From contig NC_003279.8 of NCBI RefSeq assembly GCF_000002985.6, positions 1,054,001 through 1,118,000 on the forward strand: a stretch of 64,000 nt of DNA, given 5' to 3'. The notes below the pieces were generated by a model that did not search any database, was not told where the DNA came from, and worked only from the letters and a program-made list of their open reading frames with translations. Positions 29,170 to 39,000 of this stretch are shown here, one piece after another. The stretch's first letter is position 1, and every line of letters begins with the position of its first letter. The translations under genes were made by a program, and so were the position numbers. Source of the DNA: Caenorhabditis elegans. Its lineage: Eukaryota; Nematoda; Chromadorea; Rhabditida; Rhabditidae.

Positions 29170-29605
29170 TCAAAATAGGAAAATTTCCGGCAAATTTGGC
29201 ATATTGACGGAATTGAAAATTTCCGGCAAATCGGCATTTTGCCGGAATTGAAAATATCCGGCAAATCGGTATTTTGCCGGAATTGAAAATTTTCGGCAAA
29301 TCGGCAATTTGTCGGAATCGAAAATTTCCGGCAAATCGGCATTTTGCCGGAATTGAAAATATCCGGCAAATCGGTATTTTGCCGGAATTGAAAATTTTCG
29401 GCAAATTTAGCAGTTTGCCGGAATGGAAAATATCCGGCAAATCGGTATTTGGCCGGAATTGAAAATTTTCGGCAAATCGGCAATTTGTCGGATTTGAAAA
29501 TTTCCGGCAAATCGGCATTTTGCCGGAATTGAAAATATCCGGCAAATCGGTATTTTGCCGGAATTGAAAATTTTCGGCAAATTTAGCAGTTTGCCGGAAT
29601 GGAAT
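29170..29605. repeat. GCCGGAATTGAAAAT minisatellite (family S)
   Basis: About 14 units of 30-31 bases, e.g. TTTTGCCGGAATTGAAAA then TATCCGGCAAATCGG. Alternating units differ at TATCC/TTTCC/TTTTC, giving a longer-period structure. Confidence 0.9.
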
Positions 29606-30629
29606 TTTTCAGTTTTTCCTGGATTTTTTTGGTTTACCATTTCCAATATGAATTAAAAACACCAAACATTGAAATTTCAAGTATGGTTAAATTTTCGCTG
29701 AAAATTAAAATACTCTCAAAAATCGATTTCAAAATTATTTTAATTCTTCTAATTCCTCGGAGTATTTGTTAAGTATTTGAACTGATTAAACTTTTTAAAA
29801 TTGTAGGTAACTTATTATAAAATTCAAAAGAAAACTGCATTTTTTAAATATAGTTAAATATAGTTTTATGAAAATTTAAAATCTCTCAAAACTGGAATTT
29901 TGAAGGATTTTTTTTGATTTTACAAGCTTGAGTATAAGTTCTTCAAATTAAAAAATTTGATTTTTTGATAAAAATTAAATTTTTAGCCGAGTTCTATTGG
30001 TGGCCTAGGCTCGGTGGCCTAGTTTTTTCAGTTTTTAAAAATAATTTTTGGAAGTCTTAGAATTTAATAGAATTTAAGTGAAATCATTTTTTCTAAACTT
30101 TAAAACAACAAACTTTAAAACAAAAACTGAAAAAAAATTCCAAAGTTTCAATTTTACAAAATATGGTACCTTAATGTCCTAGGTTTTACAATTTCAAGTT
30201 TTTTTTATTTGAAAACGTTTTCCATTGTGTCAAACTCAATATGGCCAACTTTTGTATAGTCATTTTCTTCTAAAATTTGAAGAATCTTAATTTTAAATAA
30301 TGTGCCCTAACACTGAAAATTTTAAGAACTCTCAAAAATCATTTTTTCGAAAAAGCCTGGGTTTTCGGTAATTTCGAGTTCAAAAATCCCACCACTCCCC
30401 GTAACATTTTGTCCCCAGAACTTAATAACAAATCCGATACCTACAATCCAACCAGTTCTTGTTTTCACTACTTTGTTGACACTGGGCGCAAAAAAACTTG
30501 AAAAAATCAGCAGTTGGGTGGCCTCCTCCTTCTGATTCATTTTGTTCCCATCGCTTGTTTTTTTGGTTTTTTTTTTATTTTTGCCACTTTTGCGGCGGCA
30601 GGAAACCGTTCTGTTCTATTATTATTATC
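29606..30629 (+). promoter_or_regulatory. Upstream region of the membrane protein gene
   Basis: AT-rich DNA without other genes. Candidate promoter for the gene starting at 30630; the 90 bases before the ATG are more GC-rich (CTTTTGCGGCGGCAGGAAAC). Confidence 0.35.
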
Positions 30630-33600
30630 ATGTTGTGCTGTAATTCGAAACGGTCAAAACAAGCGATTAAAGTAGGTGATCAAAAATAATTTTTTGTTGA
30701 AATTTGGAAGATTTTCTAAAAATTATAAAGAATCTAAATTTTACGTTTTTAGGTTTTTTTAAAAATTATTCAAAAATCAACAAAAAAAAGCTGTCCTTTT
30801 TTTGGACAAAATAATTTAATTTGAAACTGCTTTTTTTCGGCAACTTGCCGATTTGCCGGAAATTTCAATTCCGGCAATTTGCCTATTTGCCGGAAATTTC
30901 AATTCTGGCCATTTGCCGAAAAAATTAATTTGAAACTACTATATTCTAAATAAAGGCAATTTTTAATGTTTTTGGGTGAATTTTGAGTCCTCTTACTACA
31001 AAATTAACCATTTTAGAGGATTTTAAAAATTGTGAATTTTTACAAAAATTGCCCATTTTTGCCACTTTTTAATAGTTTTTGATGGGTTAAACCTAGATTT
31101 TTTGAATTCAGCATATATGAATTACCCGTTTCCAACAAATTTTGACTATTTTTTTTATTTTTCCGATTTTTTTTCAGCCATCGAATGACTGTCCTTTTTA
31201 GGGCAAAAAATTTTTTTTCTGAAAGTGTTCGAAACCGCTAGAATTTGAAAAAGAGCAATTGTTAAATGTTTTTGAGTAAATTTTAAGTCCTCTAACTACA
31301 AAATTGCCCATATTAGAGAAGTTTCAAAATTGTGAATTTTTACAAAAATTGCCCATTTTTGCCACTTTTTACTAATTTTTGGTGGGTGAAACCTAGATTT
31401 TCTGAATTCAGCATACATGAATTACCCCTTTTCAACAAATTTAGACTATTTTTTATTTTTTCCAAATTGTTTTTCATCCATTTTCAGCAATGACTGTGCT
31501 TTTTTTGGGCAAAAAAAATATTTGAACTCATCATCTTACATTTTAGTTTTTTTTTAATTAAGGAACAATTTCTTTCAATAATTTAATTTTGTTTGAATAC
31601 CCAACAAAAAAATTTAAAAATTTAAAAACCTAGGCCACCGAGGCGTCGCCCAGTCCGTGAAATCATCAGTAGCCATGGCGACATCTGAATGGTCTAGTTT
31701 TTCACGTGGTGTCAGGCTGTCTCATTACAGTATGATCTACAAAAAATGCGGGAATATTTTTCCAGAAAAAATGTGATGACGTTCTGTCTCAACCATGCGA
31801 AATCAGTTGAAATGTCTGCATCTCAACTCCCGCATTTTTTGAAGATCACACCGAAAAAAGACATTCTGACTTAACGTGGTTTTTTCAACAACATTTAGAA
31901 ATTCAAAACTTCAATAAAAATCAAGCAAATATATAATATTGAAAAGAGAAGAAATTTGTCGAAAAAAATGTATATCAATTTTTTCCAGGTCTCGCTGGCG
32001 CTGTCAGTTCTGGTGGACGTTGTCCTGTGCGCCGCCCTTCTTGTTTCATTAATCTACTATTTCTACACTGGAAAATCATTTTCCCCGCATTATATTGTCG
32101 GCTTCTGCTCGTTTTTCATACTTTTCTCCGGATTTTTCATCTCACTTCTGGTGGCGGTTCACACAAAGGATATCCGCGCGATTTTGGTTTCCGTCGTTTT
32201 CACTGTAAGAATTTCCTGATTTTTCACGGTATTCTGGCCTTCCTCATTGATTTTTCGCGCTCCATTGGCAATCGCCTGCCGGACAACGCGTGGGAAATTC
32301 GTGTACTCCACACGGACAAATACATTTAGTTTTACAACTAAAATCGAGCCGCGACGCGACACGCTACGCGCCGTAAATCAACCCCAGATATGGCCGAGCC
32401 AAAATGGCCTAGTTCGGCAAACTCTTCCATTTCAATTCATGAGGGCAGCCAGATATCCGTGAGATAGATTTTTTAACAAACGACGTTTTCTGAGTTTGTT
32501 TCGTGAAAAAATTTTCAAATTTCTTTCACACCCGGGCTACTAATGCTGGGAGTCTGAAGAAATCAGTAGAGAAAAAATTTTGAGAAAAATTTCGAAAATC
32601 TCATTAAAGCATGTTTGCGAAGCTTTTCGGCGGAGCTCAATCCATCCAAAAATCGTAGTTTAAGCCAGGTTGCTCAGCCCCTTTGATGGCTAATTTTCTG
32701 AAAATTGGACCTCATTATGCTTGGGTTAGCTTCTACTCAAAAAAACAGAAAAAAATTAGAACCGCCCAAATCTTGGCTCCGAAACACGAATTTAGTGACG
32801 TGCACGGAATTTTGCTCCGCCCCCTTCTTGGGCGTTTTTTTTTCTGAAATCTTGAGTATTTAAATAATTCGAAAAGGGTTCTTTGAAATTTTTGAACATT
32901 GTTAGCCCGAAGGCATTTTTCGACAAAATTAAAATTTTGAAAAATTCTCAATAGAGCGCTTTCACGGGGTTCTGGCCTTCCTCATTGAATTTTTCGCGCT
33001 CCATCGACAATCGCCCGTGTACTCCACACGGACAAATACATTTAGTTTTACTACTAAAATCGAGCCGCGACGCGACACGCAACGCGCCGTAAATCTACCC
33101 CAGATATGGCCGAGCCAAAATGGCCTAGTTCAGCAATAACTCTTCCATTTCAAAGCCAGGAGTCCGTGAACCCTGTAAAACTCTGTAAAATTTTGAATTA
33201 AAAAAAAATTTTTCACCCAATTACGGGCCAAATCTGAACATTCTTCCAGGTTGCCCGATTCATTTGCGCAATAATTGTAGTGATTGCCTGGTTGTCCGAT
33301 TACCACGGAAATCCGACCGAAGATACGCCAAAATCGAAATCCGAGCAGGAAAATGTGACAGAAGACCCGTATGAGTGGATTTCTCGTGAGTAGCGCCTTG
33401 TTTTTAGCTCCGTCCATTTATTGGCTGAGCAAAATTGGATTTTTTTCAGATCGAAAAGCAATTTTGATCGCATTCGCCGGAATTTACATCAAGATTTTTA
33501 TCTCGCAATTGTTTATTCTCAATAGGTGGGTCAAATGTGCTCTATAAAATTTGCCGGTTTGCCGAGTTGCTTGAATTTTTTATTTTCGGCAAATTGCCGA

Positions 33601-34451
33601 TTTGCCGTTTGCCGGATATCAGATTTGCCGGAAATGTTTTTGCCGATTGAAATTGAAAAAAAACCTGAAATGTACAAAAAAAAGTGCAAAACGAGAAGTT
33701 GTCGAAAATATAAGACAATTGCCGATTTGCCGGAAATTTGCCGCCTTGCCGGAAATTTCAATTCCAGCAACTTGCCGATTTGCCGGATATTTGAATTCCG
33801 GCAATTTGCCAATTTTCCGATTTGCCACCTTGCCGGAAATTTAAATTTCGGCATTTTACCGATTTACCGGAAATTTCAATTGGGGCAGTTTGCCGAGTTG
33901 CCGGAAATTTAAATTCCGGCAATTTACCGATTTGCCGGAAATTTCAATTAAAGAAATTTGCCGATTTGCGGGAAATTTCAATTCCGGCAATTTGCCGATT
34001 TGCCGGAAATTTCAATTCTGGCAATTTACCGATTTGCCGGAAATGTTTTTGCCGATTGAAATTGAAAAAAAATCTGAAATGTACAAAAAAGTGCAAAGCG
34101 AGAAGTTGTCGAAAATAGTCGACAATTGCCGATTTGCCGCAAATTTCAATTGCGGCAATTTGCCAATTTTCCGATTGGCCGCCTTGCCGGAAATTTAAAT
34201 TCCGGCAATATGCCGATTTGCCGGAAATTTGCCGATTTACCCGAAATTTCAATTGCGGCAGTTTGCCGATTTGCCGCAAATTTCAATTCCGGCAATTTGC
34301 CGATTTGCCGGAAATCTCAAATTTCGGCAATAGAAAATAGGAAAAACAATTTTACATTTTTTATTCTCAAATTTTTTTTTGCAGATACTACTCCCACGCG
34401 GCGGACACCCAACGAGAAGCCAAACAACGCGAGATTGATATGGAATTTTAG
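30630..34451 (+). CDS. Same gene, short isoform with alternative last exon, 178 aa
   Basis: Exons 1-4 as in the long form, then an alternative terminal exon 34385-34451 behind TTTTTTTTTGCAG. It enters in the same phase as 34916 and encodes YYSHAADTQREAKQREIDME then F and TAG. This gives four hydrophobic segments and a short charged tail. Both acceptors complete the split arginine codon after FILN. No clear AATAAA directly follows 34451, so the isoform needs transcript support; a read-through terminal exon is the inference. Confidence 0.55.
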
Positions 34452-35694
34452 CGTGGTGTGGAATTACGTGGAAGTCGATAAATCGATAATTTCTAAAGAA
34501 AAATTTAAATTTTATTTTCGAATTTATAAATTAATTTTATCAATCAATAATGCTGAACGTGGATATTGGTGCTTATAAACGAGATCTCGAGACTTCATGG
34601 TGTGTATTTCTTAGATTTTTCACAGATTTCTGGCTTCCCTCATGGAAGAGTTTTTGCCGAACTAGGCCATTTTGGCTCGGCCATATCTGGAGCAGATTTA
34701 CGTCGCGTTGCGTGTCGCGTCGCGGCTCGATTTTAGTTTTAAAACTAAATGTATTTGTCCGTGTGGAGTACACGGCTTTCCCACGCGCATTTTAGCTCAA
34801 TTATCGATTTTTCAGCAAATTTATGAATTAACGATTTTCGCATTTAATTATCGATTTTTATCTCAAAAATCCAAAATCAAAAATCGTTGCAAGACCCATT
34901 TCTATTTTTTCACAGGATCTACCAGTTTGCCCAATTTCTAATCGATCATTGGATTGCCGTATTGATAACTATTGTCATCTTTGTCGTGATTCGCGCATTG
35001 TTCAATAACGTCGTTTTTCCGTATTATTTTGAAGAATTTAGTGAGTGGGCAACCTAGAATTTTCCTAGGCCATCAATTGTTTTTTACAGAAAAACTTTAC
35101 GGGTTTGAGAAGACCTTGTCAAATATGAAGGATGTTTTGGAGGAGGACTTTTCGGATTTATGGCATGAAAGTGAATTTTGCATGGCTTTTTTGGCGGTGA
35201 GTAGATGCGCTCTGGTGAGAAAATACACGTGGTGCCAGGCTGTCTCACTACGGTTTGATCTACGAAAAATGCGGAAATTTTCTGCAAAAACAGTTGTGAA
35301 TTTTGCATCTCTACTCCCGCGTTTTTGTAGATATACGTAGATCAAACCGAAATGGGACACTCTGACACCACTTGTGAAAGGGCAAATGCGCTCTATCGGC
35401 GTACAAGTTGTGTAGTCTGCGTGGACAACTTCGACAAGAAAACAAAGTTTGTGTTCAAAATATCGATTTATGTTGAAACTATAAAAAAATTTCCGTTGCG
35501 AAAAGTCAACAAACGCGCTCCATTGATAAACAAGTCGTGAACTCCACGTGAATAATGTAAACCCCAAATTTTCAAATTTTCAGCTCCAAGACGAACACCA
35601 ACGCTTCACCCGTCTGGCGAAAAGCAACTCGAACGGCGAAAATCCACGTAGATTTCATTGGGCAAATCGATACGCGAGAATTCACATTAAATAA
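30630..35694 (+). CDS. Multi-pass membrane protein, long isoform, 270 aa
   Basis: Exons 30630-30671, 31989-32204, 33250-33385, 33450-33525, 34916-35040, 35090-35196 and 35584-35694; all GT/AG and in phase. The N-terminus MLCCNSKRSKQAIK is basic with two cysteines, suitable for palmitoylation. Hydrophobic segments lie near 18-42, 49-72, 74-103 (with a short break) and 132-155, followed in this isoform by a fifth at about 166-190 (DHWIAVLITIVIFVVIRALF). An acidic-basic cytoplasmic tail follows (KLYGFEKTLSN to the end RYARIHIK). An acidic loop with an N-V-T sequon lies between segments 3 and 4. I do not recognise the family; it resembles the many nematode tetraspan-type proteins of unknown function. 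AATAAA sits 24 bases after the stop. Confidence 0.8.
31703..31878. repeat. Family P fold-back repeat, intron 1 of the membrane gene
   Basis: CACGTGGTGTCAGGCTGTC left; CATTCTGACTTAACGTGG right. Confidence 0.85.
32225..32462 (+). mobile_element. Family M MITE-like repeat
   Basis: CACGGTATTCTGGCCTTCC to GCAGCCAGATATCCGTGAG; complete middle with CCTGCCGGACAACGCGTGGG. In intron 2 of the membrane gene. Confidence 0.85.
32963..33168 (+). mobile_element. Family M MITE-like repeat, second copy in the same intron
   Basis: CACGGGGTTCTGGCCTTCC to AAGCCAGGAGTCCGTG. The GCCGGACAACGCGTGGG segment is deleted. Confidence 0.85.
33548..34335. repeat. Family S minisatellite filling membrane-gene intron 4
   Basis: Many 30-35-base units of GATTTGCCGGAAATTTCAAT then TCCGGCAATTTGCC. 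A longer segment (GTTTTTGCCGATTGAAATTG ... CGAGAAGTTGTCGAAAATA) is repeated at 33639-33725 and 34047-34130, giving a higher-order unit of about 405 bases. Confidence 0.9.
34621..34790 (-). mobile_element. Family M MITE-like repeat, truncated, minus orientation
   Basis: CACAGATTTCTGGCTTCCC left end; breaks off after GGCTTTCCCACGCG. Confidence 0.8.
35226..35376. repeat. Family P fold-back repeat, last intron of the membrane gene
   Basis: CACGTGGTGCCAGGCTGTC left; CACTCTGACACCACTTGTG right. Confidence 0.8.
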
Positions 35695-35717
35695 CCATAA
35701 AAGTTACAATTTTGAGC

Positions 35718-35723
35718 AATAAA
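35718..35723 (+). terminator. Poly(A) signal of the membrane protein gene
   Basis: AATAAA 24 bases after the long-isoform stop codon, followed by AATCAT-rich DNA. The gene converges with the kinase gene, whose stop is at 36068. Confidence 0.7.
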
Positions 35724-36067
35724 AATCATATAAAAATGACTAGACAACTGGTTCGTATAACAATACAACTGAAAAAAAAACAAGAAAAATGCAACCTCGC
35801 TCCACTGAGAACGAGGAGAATTGAGCGGGAAACTTGAAATACACGTGACTGCAAAACATTCTCTTGTGTGGAGGAAGAGAAAAATGCTGGGGGAAAAAAA
35901 GCCTGAGAATGCCGAAAATAAGTACAATTTTCGCGAAAAAAGGAGGTCATGAAGCTCTTTGATGTGTGTGTGTGTGTGTGTGTGTGCAAACGCGCTCCAA
36001 TTCGAATTTCGCACTGGAGCGCGTTTGCTGTGTATTTACACCAGAAAATAAGATAATTGACAGGAAT

Positions 36068-39000
36068 TCAAAAAACACCGTAATTTTTAGTCGTCTGCGC
36101 GACCCGTTTCAAGTCATTTGCCAGCTCGTCAACTTCACGTGGATCCACGCGATGTCCGTGATCGGATCGTGTGACCGATCGTATTGAACGAGTAGATTTG
36201 GTCTGGATAAATTTTGATTTTTTTTTATTTTTCAAAAAGTTTCCATTGCCACGTTGTGCCAGGTTGTCCCATCACAGTTTGATCTACAAAAAAAGCGGGA
36301 ACTTTTCGCCAAAAAATATGTGACGTCAGCACGTTCTTAACCTTACAAAATCAGTTGAGAACTCTGCGTCTCTTTTCCCGCATTTTTTGTAGATCAAGCC
36401 GAAATGATACACTCTGACACCACGTGCATTGCCAAAACTTACCCTTTGCATGCTATTATACTCTGACGTAGGCCTGGTCGGCGGCCTGCTCTGCGTCGTC
36501 GAGGGCCGCTCTCCGGTGAGCCACTCGTGTTTCATGGCCGCCGATGAGCTGAGGCGCTCCACTGAATTGGTTTCGAGGAGGGAGTCGACGAACTGTTTGG
36601 CCAACTCGGATCCCGACCAGAACTGCAAAAATGGGAAATGTACAGTAGTTCTAAATTTGCCCCTACAGTAATCCTACAGTACCCCTACAGTACCCTTGTA
36701 GTACCTTTTACAGTACCTCTACATTACCCTAAAGTACTCTTGCAGTACCCCATACAGTACCCCATACAGTACCTTTTCACCCCCTACAGGAGACCCGGCA
36801 AATCGGGGATTGTCGGCGGCGGGGGAACCGGATCGGAGGGATCCCAATCGGGGGAATTGGCCACGCCCATAGAAACAAGCGGAAATTCAAATTTTGCAAC
36901 CTCCGCACAGTTAATTTTTCTCTAAGTCTCTCAATCCCTAAAATCTCTAATTTTTAATTTTTCGAAACCGTGCGGAGGTTGCAAAATTTGAATTACCGCA
37001 CGGTTTTATGAGCGTAGTCTATTCCCCGATTGGCATCTCCCGCCGCCGGCAATCCCCCCGATTCTTCGCAGGGTCTCATCATACAGTAACCCTTTCAGTA
37101 CCCTGTTACAGAACCTTTAAATTACCTCCTACAGTACCCCTACAGTACCCCTACAGTACCCCTACAGTACACCTACAGTACCCTTGTAGTACCTCATACA
37201 GTACCCTGTTACAGTACCTCTACATTACCCCCTATAGTACCCCTACAGCATTTCTATATCACTTCTACAGTATTCTACAGTACCCCTACAGTACCCCTAC
37301 AGTACTCCTACAGTAACCCGTACCTTACCTGTGGATAATATACATAGTTCGCCGTAATAATATGTGTGTAGAGGCGACTTCGACAATCATCATCGAACGG
37401 CATAATTCCGGACATTAGGATATAGGCAATTACACCCACCGCCCACATATCCACCTGAAAACTTTTGAATCAATTTTTTTTTTTGGAATCTCCAAAAATT
37501 CCGTACCTTCTGAGTATAGGGTACTCTTAACAGAAGCTCTGGAGCAATATACTCTGGTGTTCCGCAGGTTTCTGTCATTGTCTCATTCGGTTTGGTGGCC
37601 TGATATGCTAGACCGAAATCTGTGATAAGGAGACGTGCTTCGGGCCGTGAGTCTGCGTAGAGCAGGTTTTCGGGTTTCAGGTCTGAAAGTGCACTGGTAG
37701 AGTTATGGAAGTTTCTAGGCCATAATATAAATGTCTAGGTCATTTGAAGATTTTCTAGGTTGCAGTAGAATTTTCTAGGCCGTAGTAAACATTTCTAGGC
37801 CACATTGGAAAATTTTAGGTCCTAATGAAAATTTCATTGTCAAAAAATAAATTCTAGGCCATAATGGGAACTCTAGTCCGTATTCGGCAATTCTAGGCCA
37901 TTATGGAAATTTCTAGGCCACTGTGAAAATATCTAGACCAATGTGGAAATTTATAGGTTCTATTGGAACATTTTAGGCCATTATGAAAATTTCTAGGCAA
38001 TTATGGAACTTTCTAAGCCATTATGGAAATTTCTAGGCCATATTGGAACATTTTAGGCCATTATGGAAATTTCTAGGCCATTATGGAAATTTCTAGGCCA
38101 TTATGGAAATTTCTAGGCCACTATGGAACATTTTAGGTCATTATGGAAACTTCTAGGCCATTATGGAAATTTCTAGGCCATTGTGGAAATTTCTAGGCCA
38201 TTGTGGAAATTTCTAGGTAATATTGGAACATTTTAAGCCATTAATTGTATGTCATAATGAAATTTTTTTAAATTTAATAGCTGAATTCGAATTTCAATTT
38301 CTAAATACATTTTCATTTCGGAAAATTCTAAAATTAATTTTTTTCTTAACAATTTTGTCGGAAAATTTAAATTAAAAATTTTACAACCAACTAGTTTTTA
38401 AAAAATTTGAATTCATAAACTTTTTCTAGAAAATTTTTCAACAACAAAAATTGGCGGGAAGTTCAAATTTCAACTTTCCAATAGTTTCTTGCGCGAAATT
38501 AACATACAAAGTTTCAACTTGTTTTCAAAAAAAAAATCGATTTTCGATTATAAAAATATTTGGCGCAAAATTCAAAATTCAAAATTTTAAAGGTATTTGT
38601 GCCCGCACAAAACCAAAAATTTCAAATTTCCAAAATATTCTATCGGTTTTTTTTTCCATGATCCCGTACCTCTATGTGTAACCCGAATCGAATGAAGATA
38701 TGTCAAACCGGTCAGCAACATTTTCAGTGCATTCCGTGCTTCTTCCTCCGAATATCGTCCTTTTGCGACGACACGGTCATACATTTCACCACCACTTGCC
38801 ATTTGCATTACAATGAATAATTTGGAGGAGGATTTGAAAACCTGTAAGAATTTAGGTTTTTCATAGGTTTCATTGTTTCAAATTAATGTAGAATTTAAAT
38901 TTAGAATATGTATTATGTATATATTTATTTATTACGTTTTCAAGCAACAAAAAAAGGCCAAATTTGCAAATTTGGCAATTTTTATAGGGGTGGGCGGCAA

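Noticed and set aside
33548..34335. Open frames of 80-180 residues in the GCCGGAAATT arrays (33.6 kb, 39.4 kb, 29.2 kb)
   Set aside because: They arise from unit lengths near multiples of three in satellites that lie inside introns; several overlapping frames are open on both strands.
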